Shown here: positions 46,086-56,234 of the stretch, piece after piece
Layout of the letters: each line of letters starts with the position of its first letter
How positions within the stretch are numbered: position 1 is the first letter of the stretch
Assembly: GCA_023627715.1 (NCBI GenBank)
Contig: JAMAHW010000006.1
Coordinates: 558,001-622,000, forward strand
Source of the DNA: Periconia sp. R9002
Taxonomy: Eukaryota > Ascomycota > Dothideomycetes > Pleosporales > Periconiaceae
Direction of reading: 5' to 3'
DNA length: 64,000 bases
The notes under the pieces: generated by a model
What the model saw: the letters and a program-made list of their open reading frames with translations, nothing else
Database searches by the model: none
What the model was told of the DNA's origin: nothing
Made by a program: the position numbers and the translations under genes

Positions 46086-46545
46086 TCTGAAAAAGTCGCG
46101 ACGAAGCCCACGCTTGTTTTGTAAAGTGGGCAGTCGCAGGCTGAGGTACGTAAACGGTGAAGGCGGTATTTCCAAAAAGCTTCTGTAGTCTGCTCGGTCG
46201 GTTGCGTTGAGTGAATAGATCGGTCGGACTGGAAATCTAGAGCAACCTCACAATTCGCTGTAAATTAGAGGTATTCAAAAACAAACTTCAGAAATTCAAG
46301 CGCAGCCACTTCATATCGGACCATGAATCAGCTGGCGTGCCATCAGTGAAGGTTAATACATTTAATGGCCAGGGTTCCAATTCAACGCGAAGTCGCGTTG
46401 CGGAGCTATTGGCACGCGTGCGCCAAGACGCTAGTAATTAAAAGTTCAGACCTTGAATGGACGGTACAACTTCACAATTATTAATTAATCTTTGGCATCC
46501 GTCAAAGAATTTCCCTTCGACGATAGCGACCTCGGGTGTCACGAA
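46086..46545. other. Divergent promoter region
   Basis: 460 bp shared by the remodeller (-) and the rRNA methyltransferase (+). A run of sense codons precedes the methyltransferase ATG but contains no earlier ATG in frame. No other feature is seen. Confidence 0.5.
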
Positions 46546-48010
46546 ATGCTTCAAAACGGCCTTGTGGCTGCTTCATCGATCCGAGTCTCACGAAATACCC
46601 TCCCGCGGACATTTTGCCGATACAAATCCATCACAGCAGCCATCGAGCGAGGAAGGGGCGATCTACTTGATAGACGGCCTGCTAGATCGAACAGAAGAAC
46701 AAGCTACACACCACGCGTAACAACTCGGGACGGAGTAGAGAGGAGCCAAGATCGTAGTCACAGAGGCTACAGGGACAGGTTTGCACCACGCGTAACAACG
46801 CGGGATGGAGCAGAGAGGGACGAAGACCGTTTTCGCAGAGGCTACAAGGATAGGGATGATCATGTAGATACTCGACGAAGGTGGAATGACGATGGAGACT
46901 CTTTCCAAGGACCAAGAGATGGTAAAGCAAATAAGCGTGGAGATAGAACGAGTTCATTGATCCCAGAATCTCTCCCGTACACAACCGCCGCATCTGACTT
47001 CTTATATGGCTATTCAAGTGTGCTTGCAGCCTTGAAGGCAAACCGACGACGACTATACAAATTATATGTACTACCTCGGGGCGAAAACAATGAGGAGAGT
47101 GCCGCACTCTTGGCTCGGGCTAGAAGGCTGAATGTGACCATTCAAAAAGTTGGAGATGAATATCTTCGTGCATTTGCCAAAGCCAGCAGTGGTAGACCGC
47201 ATAATGTCAGTGCATCGGTCCTCTCCATACCCAACCTCATACTAACCAGCCGTGCAGGGCTTCATATTGGAAACATCGCCCTTGCCCGTTCCCCACATCT
47301 TCGCCTTGGGCCCATGCTCTATCGTAAACAACGAATTCCAGGTCAACCGAGCTTATCAAAGCAAGGAGGAACAAGAAGTCAACGGCACCCAAAGAACATT
47401 TTCGTACAATTCAGCCGGGTGGAGATACCCACTGGTGATTTACGCCGACGGGGTTCTCGACGAGGGAAATCTGGGTGCGATTGCCCGGTCTGCCTACTTG
47501 CTCGGTGCGGATGCCATTGTAACTCCCACACGACAGAGTGCGCCCTGGAGTCACGTCGCCATCAAAGCTTCCGCCGGTGCGGCAGAGGCGATGCCCATCT
47601 TCAGCGTGTCACGGCCATATGACTTCCTTGTCAACAGCGCGCGAGAAGGATGGCGTGTCTACGCTAGTGATGCTATTCCGCCAGTGAAGGTAGAGGCATC
47701 AAAAGCGCATCTCGTCAAGGAGGAAGAAGAAGAATCGTATAGCCGTGTAGTTTACACATTTCCTCGAACTATGACCCGGCTTCCCCAAGGCCACAGTCCC
47801 GTGAACGAGCATCCCACGATATTGATGATGGGCGCCGAAGATAATGGACTTCGAGATAGTCTTCTCAATGCCGCACACTACAAGGTCGGGATTCAACATG
47901 GCCGGAAGGACGAGGTGGGTGTGGACAGTTTGAACGTGAGCGTAGCAGCATCGTTGCTATGCTACAAGATGTTGCGCAGACCCCAAAAATCCCCAGACCT
48001 TCTCTTTTAG
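46546..48010 (+). CDS. MRM1: Mitochondrial SpoU/TrmH rRNA 2'-O-ribose methyltransferase (MRM1-like)
   Basis: Model: exon 46546-47205, intron 47206-47257 (52 bp, GTCAGT...GCAG), exon 47258-48010; 470 residues. The N-terminus (MLQNGLVAASSIRVSRNTLP) is Arg/Ser-rich without acids, as in a mitochondrial presequence. Residues about 55-145 are Arg/Asp-rich and disordered with a 25-residue tandem duplication. The SpoU substrate-binding part starts at DFLYGYSSVLAALKANRR. The knotted SAM domain shows motif 1 GNLGAIARSAYLLGAD (Asn about 291), motif 2 MMGAEDNGL (about 412) and motif 3 SLNVSVAASLLCY (about 444). The family methylates a conserved guanosine of the large mitochondrial rRNA peptidyl-transferase loop; the GFILETSPLP strand made by the splice is typical. 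The first ATG in frame was chosen. It shares a divergent promoter with the remodeller. Confidence 0.88.
46711..46860 (+). repeat. 75-bp tandem duplication inside the methyltransferase gene
   Basis: Units 46711-46785 and 46786-46860 encode two 25-residue copies, each beginning PRVTTRDG and containing RGY[R/K]DR. They lie in the disordered linker between presequence and methyltransferase domain. The duplication keeps frame. Confidence 0.85.
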
Positions 48011-49482
48011 GCGAGGGAATTTCTGTCCAAAAATTCCCTCTGCTATGTACTCACTAGTTGTATTGTATCTCTACCTGTATATATATATATATGCCTCATG
48101 CGACGAGCGCCGTTAGCGTAGCTCGCAGGGCGGGCCATGCACATGTCCATGTAGGTGTCATCTATTGGACGGTTGTTATCTACGGTCAGTGGCTGCTTGG
48201 CCCAACCACAGTCAGATGCACCGCACCATAAAATGCAAGGCAAGCTGATGCAGGGTGCCCCGCCTATAGTTTCTTTGCTTAGTCCGCCTGAAGTGTGATG
48301 AGTGTTGGTGGTGTGGTGCATATTATCTCTACACCGCTCCAAACGTAAACCAAATCTGAAGGGACGGGATGGTCCAGCTACAGTCCCATCGGAAGTGTAC
48401 CAAACGACCTGGAAACGAGCCAATGAAGTTTGTAAAATGGCATTCGGACCAAGTGTAGTCGTGCGCCACATGGCGGAAGCTTGGACGGAGGGTGTGGCTA
48501 ATGATGAACCACGTACCTAGCTACATACCCACATGGATATCTGCAAATCCCATGTTTGGCATTCCCATCAGGCCATGTAGAGTAGCTAGTTATGCACATA
48601 TCGTCCTATTCATCGATCATCTCTCGTGGGTGACGCGCATCTCTGACCACGAGGACATTCGTCAGGTACGTAGGCGCAAACAGGTCGATGCGGCTCGGCG
48701 GTGTCAGCCAGCTGCCAGGTTTCCGCGTGGGAGGCATTTCCATCTGAGGCAAGCAGAGGGCGGCGCTAATAGCATGTAGTCACTTGGCGATCGCGATGGG
48801 GGTGTTTTGCTGTGTGGACTCCGTGATGAGCGTGGGAGAGTGTAGTTGACCTTGTACTGTGTACATTCCCAGACAATCAGTCAATTATCCTCCTTCCCCG
48901 CAATGGTCGTGCGCGCATACATCGGAGGAGGGTGTCGATCATGGTATGTCGACGCGGTGGCCGTTATCTACGCAACGCGGCGTGCGAATGGTGTGGTTGC
49001 TAATACCTACCCACGGCCGATGGGAGATTAGCGTTGTGGCCAAAGCGGTCAAGGTCGATGGGACACCGTGCACACCTGCTGCTCCCGCCATCGTCATTGC
49101 TTATCACTGCCTTTTGCACACCATGTGGACAGCCAGGCAGCCAGGCATCACACGCAAAAGTCCTGCGCATATATCCCCAATACCCCTTCATGTCGTGATA
49201 GACACTTGCGCACCTTGTGCACCATCGCCGAAACCGTACCCTACCTTACCCCGACCCGCGGCCAAGTACGACACCACCTAGTCCCAGAACCCACCCCCCC
49301 CCCCCCCCGTCCACAACAGGATCGCGACGACCCGCACAAGCTTTTGGCGCCTGCCCTGTCCGCAATCTCAACAAACCCGCCTTGTGCCCGCGACTCCCCT
49401 CCGCTTCCACTACACTTTGTTCTTCTCCAGACAAAGAGATTTTTTTTCTCTGCCCACCTCATCTGGATATTCAAACACCAGC
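48011..49482. other. Intergenic region (1.5 kb)
   Basis: Between two plus-strand genes. A TA microsatellite lies at about 48078-48092. Pyrimidine-rich and poly-C sequence (about 49292-49308) precedes the claudin-like gene and is probably leader. No gene is supported. Confidence 0.5.
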
Positions 49483-50236
49483 ATGACGCGAAGGGGAATC
49501 TACGCAACGGGTCTGTTGCTGACCCTTGTCTGTAAGTCGGAGAGCAAGCTTCAATTGGTACAATCACTGACCACGTCTAGGCACGGCCATGACCGTCGCC
49601 AGTATTGCGATGCCGCGATGGGTCAGCCTGAGCTCGGTGCGTTCCTTTTTTTTCATTCAAGTCCGCCGCTACAACACTACTGACGCCTTCTAGCATGATG
49701 AGCGCAAATTTTCCATGGGCCTCCACAAGTACTATTCGGGCGTGACCGATACCTACACTTCCTTCCCACGGGAATCCGACTGTGTAAAGGACCGCAGCTT
49801 CTGCGACATGTGGAGAACGGTCGGATTTCTGCTGTCCTTCGACGTCGTTATCGAATTGTGCACTCTGGTTTCGTTCCTGGTTATAATAGCTGGCGGCGTA
49901 CAACGCAGGACAGCAGGATGGAAGGTTGTCAGCGGATTGCTCTTCTTCGCCGGCTTCGTGCAATGTGTCGGTATGGCTATTGTGGTATGTTTACACAGTG
50001 CAATGCGCAGCCAGGATACGTGGAGCTAACATGAGTAGGCCTACCTCTTTGACCACGACGACCGATTCTTCGAGGGCTGGTATCTGGATGCCTCGTGGTC
50101 CCTGTGCACCGCCTCATGGACCATCCTCGTTCTCTCCAGTATCGCCATTGCCGCCTCCGCGGCCTATCTACCCCCAGAGGGCGACTACGAGCTGATCCCC
50201 GATGAAAACTTTGAAGTCGTCCAAGATGAACAGTAG
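49483..50236 (+). CDS. Claudin/SUR7-like four-TM membrane protein
   Basis: Model: exons 49483-49531, 49581-49636, 49694-49984, 50039-50236 (introns 49, 57, 54 bp; phases close), 197 residues. TM1 is GIYATGLLLTLVCTAMTVASI. The first extracellular loop has W...GLHKYY and two Cys (DCVKDRSFC), a claudin-superfamily pattern. TM2 is FLLSFDVVIELCTLVSFLVII, TM3 LLFFAGFVQCVGMAIVAYLF and TM4 LCTASWTILVLSSIAIAASAA. The short acidic tail ends DENFEVVQDEQ. Fungal claudin-like proteins (SUR7, PalI/Rim9) sit in the plasma membrane and act in eisosomes, wall integrity or pH sensing; which applies here is undecided. Confidence 0.8.
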
Positions 50237-51649
50237 GCCAATCACCACATTCTTGAGTTCGAACCATTCACGTGGAACGCAGTTGATTTTTTTTGCGATT
50301 CTAGATTACTCTCACGCATCGGCGCCTGGAACGACAATGTACATCCCGAGGGGCGAGGCTCGTGGTCCTACCAAAGCGAGCGTTCATACACCGATTGAGC
50401 GCGAATAGCAAAAAAGGAATCGTGTCGATGATGCATGGAGGTAATGGCTTATGATGACGACGATACACACGATTCGGTGGACGGCTGGTTGGGCGGGGGT
50501 GGAGGCGGAGACGGATGGGACTGGGCGCATAATTCGGTTCGCCGTTTTGCATTTCAGGAGCTGATATCTCTACTCTAGGTTTTTGCTGTTTTGTTTTTGG
50601 CACGGAGTACGGAGGCTTTGTTTTATTGCTTTTGCGCTTCGGCATGCATGTTTGCTTGCTCGCTTCTAGGCGGTTGTCGTTGGTTCTATGGTTTTTTTTC
50701 CTGCAGTCTAGATACCCCGTCTACTCACCTTAGTGGTTGGGCTTCTGCTTTTTGGCGCTTTGAATGAATCGATCCAAATTCTGAATATTGCTCGTTCTTG
50801 GACTGTGCTTGTATGAATGCTTGCCATCAGTATGGCATGATGTTTTCAAGGATGGGTTCCAGACAGATGTACGCAAATCAAGATGGTGGACTCCTCTAAA
50901 CGACAAAGAAAGCGTTGTACTTTTCAAATATATCGACAACGCACATGCTAATTATCCTCACACTCCACTAATTCTCACACCCAAGGAAAATAAATACATG
51001 TATGTATCACTACATGTATGTATGCTTACGCCCTCCCATCTTGTTTGAAGTAGTATCGCAGATGTAAGGAAGCATCAGGTATGTATGTATAACTACATGT
51101 ACGCAGCTTTTCAGGATGAGGTGGTTGGTTATTGCGGATAACGTCCCGCATGATGTAGTCTTGTTTTTTCTTGGTGTTATTGTTTTCTGTTGGAGAGAAA
51201 GGGTCGGTCGCATTCCGTTAAAGTAATAAAGAAGGTGAAGTCAGGCTGCAAAACCTGTCACGACAAAGTGATGAAACTCAAATACACAACATTTGGCATG
51301 CATTTTAATGTGAAGGAGGCGACACGAATAATAGGAGTCACTCATCTATTACAGGAGCATTGAGTGAAGAAGATCCGGGCGTAGCTCGTCGACTCAATCC
51401 GAGACTACTTAGTACCTATTAAGTGAAGGAGAGATTGATCTCGTGACCCAAGGTAAGAGACTTCCTTTACCGCGTGTATGTAGATCTCGAATCGCAACCA
51501 TGCTCTCTTCTCTTCACACTCCAGAGTCCACCCTTGTACGACAATCAACTCTCATTACTCCCATCTCCGCCCTCCTACATTGCTGATTGACTACCTCTCC
51601 TCTCTTTTCTTCACCCCGCTAATGCACGCACCAGCCTGAGCACCACTTT
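50237..51649. other. Start of gene-poor accessory segment
   Basis: No supported gene. The left part is the 3' flank of the claudin-like gene. Motifs of the type TACATGTATGTAT recur at about 50995-51015 and 51080-51105. The right part is AT-rich with no coding character. Confidence 0.5.
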
Positions 51650-52648
51650 CCAGTGACTCAATCTCAAAGCCAGCTCGCCCAGCGCCTAGAGCCAAGGCAG
51701 CACCAGACGACTGCGTCCCACGAGCACCAGACACAGAACCCTCCACGAAGCAATCAGCTCCTACGGCGTCATGAAGTCCATCGAAAAAGCCAAAGCAGAT
51801 GCACGCCAAGAAAGAAGGCCAGCAAAGGTCACCAGGAAAAGCCGGGGACCCGAAATCCTTTGTCAAAAAGATTTGGGAGGGTGAGGGCGAGGTAGCCAGT
51901 TATCTTGGCTACAGCATGGTCAACCACTTGCGTACTTTCGTCATGACGCCCGTTGGTATTGCACAAGTTTTGCGGATTTGAGAGATTGAAAGGACGCTAC
52001 TCTCTAAGGAAAATTTTTGAAGTTTTGCAGGATCTGAGGCATGAGCTCAGGACGGATGTGAGCCCGGAAACCGCCTAACCCATGTCACACAGCGGCCAGG
52101 ACAACTACCGAGTCGCATTTGTCGTCGCCCAAGAGGATGGAGAGATCAAAAGGGTACAACTCGACAAGAACAAGATAGGCAAGCACAAGCAGCAATCGAA
52201 GCTGCTTGCGCGGAACTAGAAACTTCTCGCTAGTTGGAGTCGGTTCCACGCATCACACCCTCCACACATTCACTTCCCACGGTTTGGGCATTTTCCCAAC
52301 CTAGGAAAAGTGGAACTAGAGGCTTTCAACAGGGTATACGCCCTTCTCAGGTACTTGGGTCACAGTGCGTCGGCGTCGAATTGGAAAAGCCGTTTTGGTT
52401 CCGCATCTTGAGACCACTCGATTGCCCTAGGAGAGAGCCATGTTCCCCACTGGATGAGACCTAAGAAAGCGCCAAGCGTACCTCAGCAGCCGGATGCGCC
52501 TTTGGTTCCCGAAACCCTTGAAAACCCCATCAAGAAGACCATACAGTTGCCCGTAACCTGGTTGTATGAATCGAATCTTCCGCAAGCCAAGGAGTACCGG
52601 GAATATCTGGAGGAAGAATGGCTACACTTGTCACGGCATCTCAGATAG
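51650..52648 (+). pseudogene. Decayed gene, copy 1 of an unrecognised family
   Basis: Protein-like stretches follow each other in different frames and are broken by stops. They include a basic segment near 51776-51860 (SIEKAKADARQERRPAK), WEGEGEVASYLGYSMVNHLR at about 51866-51930, QEDGEIKRVQLDKNKIGKHK near 52130-52195, and a final open part 52454-52648 with KKAPSVPQQPDAPLVPE and TWLYESNLPQAKEYREYLEE. The final part is related to 56877-57169 at both DNA and protein level. I know no family for it. It stops about 20 bp before the inverted-repeat element at 52671. Confidence 0.5.
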
Positions 52649-52670
52649 ATAAAAACTTAACTGCATACAT

Positions 52671-53504
52671 CCTGGGTACTTACGATACATGGTTAGTGTC
52701 TCAATATATCGCGACATGCAGTGTCTCGATACCAAACCACTCTGTACCTTGGGTTGAATATGCAACTTTGATAGCCATTTATATATATACATTAATACAT
52801 ACCTATCTATATTTATGTCTTTATCAATTGCTTTTGTGTCTGTCCTGGCCGAGGACGTTACCGTGGATTTTGTTCGGCCTGTGTCGATACCCAGGGTAAC
52901 AACAGTGTGCAATGATCAGATTATACTATCCATACACAGAGCCGGACCAATCTAAAAAGTGACCCGATCTTCTGAGCATAACTCCAGGAAATATTAAGCA
53001 GAAGAGAAGGCAGCGGCGACATGTAGCTGCAGAATGCTAAGCGTGCCGGGCTACATAGTCCATGTGCGACAGGTGCCTCGCCCATCACAATAAGAAAGGT
53101 GATGATTTGCTGTGTCATTTTTTTATCCCTCGTGATTATGTTTTTGTGTTTGAGAAATCCAAGCCGATAGAGTAATTCAACACAATAAAGCTGTGACCTA
53201 GTAAGGTTATCCGCTTTACTTTGTTCGCCTACTACGACACTAGATGCGTATGTATATCCGCAGCATTTATACATGCACACCGCACCTCGCGAATCCTTAG
53301 AATGACCCTTGCCGTTTTCGTATTGCGTGAGGTTTATGGATATCAGTACATGTCGGCGATTTTCCACAAACCATGCCAACCCACTCCTTCCATGAACTAT
53401 GAGCCATGATCGAATATCGGGCTCCAGGTACAGAGTCGTCTGGTATCGAGATACCACATGGTGTAGCATATTGAGACAATAATTTTGTACTGTAACTACC
53501 CTGG
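52671..53504. mobile_element. Inverted-repeat-bounded element, about 0.83 kb
   Basis: The left end CCTGGGTACTTACGATACA (52671-52689) and about 85 bases inward are matched, inverted, by the right end (about 53412-53504), whose complement begins CCAGGGTAGTTACAGTACA. Well-conserved blocks include GTCTCAATAT, TCTCGATACCA and ACTCTGTACCT. Overall arm identity is roughly 70 percent by eye. There is no transposase-like frame inside. A second internal end-like motif (ACCCAGGGTAAC at about 52880) hints at nesting. Target-site duplication is not clear. A non-autonomous DNA transposon is the simplest reading. Confidence 0.55.
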
Positions 53505-53735
53505 TTATAGGTAGCTGAATCGGTACTCAGTAAGGATGTTTTCCCCGAAGCTTTTCGACCCGCATTGTTCGTGTCGCGTATGTTCTAGGCGCGGCAGACA
53601 AAGCGGTATCTGTTTATTTTGACCTTGCCCATAAACCTTGCCTGTTCAGTCTTCTTGAATGATATCGCGACTCACGACACCCTCAAATTCTTCAAGAACT
53701 GTGATTGTGCGAGTGCTAGTTTGAAATTCATACAC

Positions 53736-53760
53736 GTAGCCTTGACGAAGTCAAGGCTAC
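53736..53760. repeat. Perfect 11-bp hairpin with 3-base loop
   Basis: GTAGCCTTGAC (53736-53746), loop GAA, then the exact complement to 53760. Pairing can extend outward through TACAC/GTGTA with a two-base bulge. It lies 40 bp upstream of the truncated U6 copy. Confidence 0.7.
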
Positions 53761-53800
53761 ATGTGTACAGGAGCAGCCGCCGCAGACGGCTGTCACCTGT

Positions 53801-53869
53801 CAGAGAAGATTAGCATGGCCCCTGCACTAAGGATGACACGCTCAATCAAAGAGAAGCTACCATTTTTTT
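53801..53869 (+). pseudogene. 5'-truncated U6 snRNA copy
   Basis: Identical, in opposite orientation, to the 3' two-thirds of the full U6 gene at 54093-54193: from CAGAGAAGATTAGC through the T7 terminator. The 5' stem-loop and upstream region of the gene are missing. Homology continues about 23 bases past the terminator (to about 53892), with C-to-T changes, so this is a DNA-level duplicate and not a reverse-transcribed RNA. No TATA box is seen in front of it. Confidence 0.85.
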
Positions 53870-54023
53870 GCGATTTTTTTGGGTTCGAATTGAGCGTTAG
53901 ACTTGTGCCTCAGTAAGGGTCAACGTACGTACCTGGCAAGGATTTTGAGGGGGCAACCTAGCCCGTAAGCGGCAAAACGCAAAAAAAAAAGAAACCCCCA
54001 TTTATTTGCAAAGCACACCGCGC

Positions 54024-54033
54024 GATTCGAACT
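54024..54033 (-). promoter_or_regulatory. Downstream B box of the U6 gene
   Basis: On the minus strand the sequence reads AGTTCGAATC, close to the pol III B-box consensus GGTTCGANTCC. It lies about 60 bp beyond the U6 terminator. A B box downstream of U6 is established for yeast SNR6, where it binds TFIIIC. Confidence 0.6.
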
Positions 54034-54092
54034 TTCGCACTCCAGACTTCCATCATAGAAAAAGTCGGTCAATTCGGGCCCAGAAAAATCGC

Positions 54093-54193
54093 AAAAAAAT
54101 GGTAGCTTCTCTTTGATTGAGCGTGTCATCCTTAGTGCAGGGGCCATGCTAATCTTCTCTGTATCGTTTCAAATTGACCAAATGTCCGAAGAC
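54093..54193 (-). ncRNA. U6: U6 spliceosomal snRNA
   Basis: The minus strand reads a typical ascomycete U6: 5' GTCTTCGGACATTTGG stem, then GAAACGATACAGAGAAGATT containing the ACAGAGA box that pairs with the 5' splice site. Next is the AGC triad and GCATGGCCCCTGCACTAAGG segment for U4/U2 pairing, then GATGACACGC and a short 3' region ending in seven T. The length of about 101 nt is normal. It is transcribed by RNA polymerase III; a TATA box (54216-54223) and downstream B box (54024-54033) are present. It forms the catalytic core of the spliceosome with U2. It is an independent gene between unrelated, decayed neighbours. Confidence 0.93.
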
Positions 54194-54215
54194 GAAAGTA
54201 GTTTCTTTTGCGCAG

Positions 54216-54223
54216 TATATATA
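54216..54223 (-). promoter_or_regulatory. TATA box of the U6 gene
   Basis: TATATATA, centred about 27 bp upstream of the U6 start at 54193, the spacing expected for a TATA-directed pol III snRNA promoter. Confidence 0.75.
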
Positions 54224-55309
54224 GTCGAAAATAATTCCCAGATGCGTAGTAGGTGCAGGTGCAAGACTCCATGTGTGTAGATGGCAGCGGAAAGGCGTTT
54301 GGAAAGTGAGCTTCATCTTAGTGGCAAAAGCAAATTACTTTTGCGGCCTGTGCTTGTTTTGACACATTACAATTACCAGGGTGTTGGTCGCACATCCGCC
54401 TACGGCAATGGGCCACTGCGTGGCCCTCAGCCTTAGGCTAACTCAGTAACAAACGTTGTGAGGGACGTTGGACGCTGAGTGCGAGGAACACCAACATCTC
54501 TTTCGGTGGGCAGATATGAACAACATGGGCCAGTAACGTTTAATGTGGATTGATCCTTGATGTTCGACCTGGTCGTAGCGTTCCCAAAGAAGAATATTCC
54601 GCAATAGGTGTTCGCGTTCTCGTTTCGATTTTCGACATTGTGTTCCCGCACCGACATGGCCGCAATTCGTAGTTTTACTCCCACAACCCACGAGATAGCG
54701 ATCCTCGATAGAATTGAATAGAAACGACTTTTTGTACAAACGATTAGCACAACCTGTACAATACTTGTCAAAAATTAAACTCAAATAAGGGGGCAAACCG
54801 ACATCTATGAGAAAACAAAAAAAGGAGGGGGAGGGGTTCATCGCTATGGTGCATTTGCATTTAACTAGCGGTTCGCTTATACCGGGATGGGCAGAAACCA
54901 GAATTAGCTGTCGATTAGGATGGCTGCCATTAGTCTCACAGCGTAATGTAACTTGGGGTTGACTGCAATTACAGGGTCTCAGGTGATTAATCCACTGGGA
55001 CGGGGAGTACAGATTTGCCCTACGCTGAGAGCAAACGCAGACAGAGTACAAACAGTGAATTCATACAATGAAGGTATCAACCAACACATATGCCGTAAAA
55101 AGGGCGATTCGTTCGTAGCCGGTGGATCGGATGCGTCGTATGAGAAACCCTCATTACCCTGTAGATTTTTGGTAGTCAGCGACCGAGCTCTTCACACATA
55201 CGCAGCGAAAAAAAGGAGCAACATCAAAAGGAGCAATATACGAAGGTTAGGAAAGGAAGCAATTCAGATAGATTTTTTTCATAGCAAGACGGGTTGAGAG
55301 GGATTCAGA
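54224..55309. other. Gene-poor region between U6 and the acceptor array
   Basis: No stable coding frame. The minus strand still contains a splice-acceptor-like site at about 54963 (CCTGTAATTGCAG). It is followed by a short open stretch ending in a stop (NPKLHYAVRLMAAILIDS) that faintly resembles array peptides. T-rich tracts lie at about 54805-54830 on that strand. No repeat element is defined. Confidence 0.4.
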
Positions 55310-56234
55310 ATCTGGGCACAACCTGTGGTATAGTTATTGTTAGCACATAACTTCGTGACAAGCGATACAGATGGCAAAAACGAGAGGAATAGGATGAGAC
55401 GGATAGGGAGGCAAGGGGAATGTTAAGTGGTAGATCGGTCGGCTGCGGCAAAGGCGCGAGATCGGGTCGAAGGCACTAGGTATATTGGTTTGTTAGCAGT
55501 TGACATCAATTGGAAAGAACAAGACAAGACGAGAAAGCAGATGAAAATGGCAAGGGTCAATTGGTTAGTAGCACAGCACATGGGTCGCACCGAGAAGAAC
55601 GGATCGGACAGTACTATTGATATAAGACAGTTAGCATGAGACCCACGAGAAGTAGAGAACGACAACGACAACGACAACGATGTGGAACAGGAGAAGAAAA
55701 CGGAAAGGGGAAAAGATAGGGTCGCTGTGATTAGTTGGTTAGTAGCACTGGCATAGGTTGCACGGAGAGGAGGAGGTCGGGCCGTTCTATTGATCAAAAT
55801 AGTCGTAGTGAATCGGGTAACGATATGATTGCTTGCGGTATCTGAACTGTTGATATAGGGTTGTTAGCATAATACCCATGAAAAGCAGAAAAGAAGAACG
55901 AGGACGGTGTGGACGGTAGGGAGAGGAAATTTGATGAGGATTGACTATGGAAGGACTATCAACACTGAATAATGGGTTAGCAAAAGATCGTTATGATGCG
56001 AGAAAAACAAAGGAAAGCAACAAAGGAAAAGAACAGCTGCGAGGAAAGGGTTGGTATGGACAAAGCGACGAGCACATCACGGTAGCAGCCATGCGCAAAG
56101 AGCCCATTACTTGAGCACGCAATCGAAGAAGTTGGGACAAGGGAAGCGAGCAATGCTTTGATTGTTTTCTAGGTCATAAGGATTGTTAGCTATGCACATT
56201 TGGTGGGGAACGGCGAGGGAGTGTACCTATCTAC
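55310..56234 (-). repeat. Tandem array of degenerate units, each with branch point and 3' splice site
   Basis: Read on the minus strand, pyrimidine-rich sequence repeatedly ends in (T)GCTAAC or TACTAAC followed within about 13-25 bases by YAG. Branch-point motifs lie at about 56185, 55977, 55863, 55738, 55630, 55564, 55492 and 55339. Acceptor AGs end at 56169, 55965, 55847, 55787, 55725, 55614, 55476 and 55323. Spacing is roughly 70-210 bp. Some units are clearly related: TATATCAATAG followed by about 38 bp and GTGCTACTAACCAA occurs near 55787 and again near 55614, and the unit near 55476 resembles both. They lie directly downstream of the donor of the small gene 56107-56642. See findings. 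Confidence 0.6.

Noticed and set aside
50245..50265. GAGTTCGAACC resembling a tRNA T arm
   Set aside because: No acceptor, D or anticodon arms around it.
51591..51866. 91-codon minus-strand frame ending GVKKREER
   Set aside because: Natural-looking composition but no start context, partner exon or family; it overlaps the decayed plus-strand gene.
53880..54040. GTTCGAAT motifs suggesting tRNA genes
   Set aside because: No cloverleaf or A box can be formed; the minus-strand motif fits a U6 downstream B box and the other lies in the duplicated flank.
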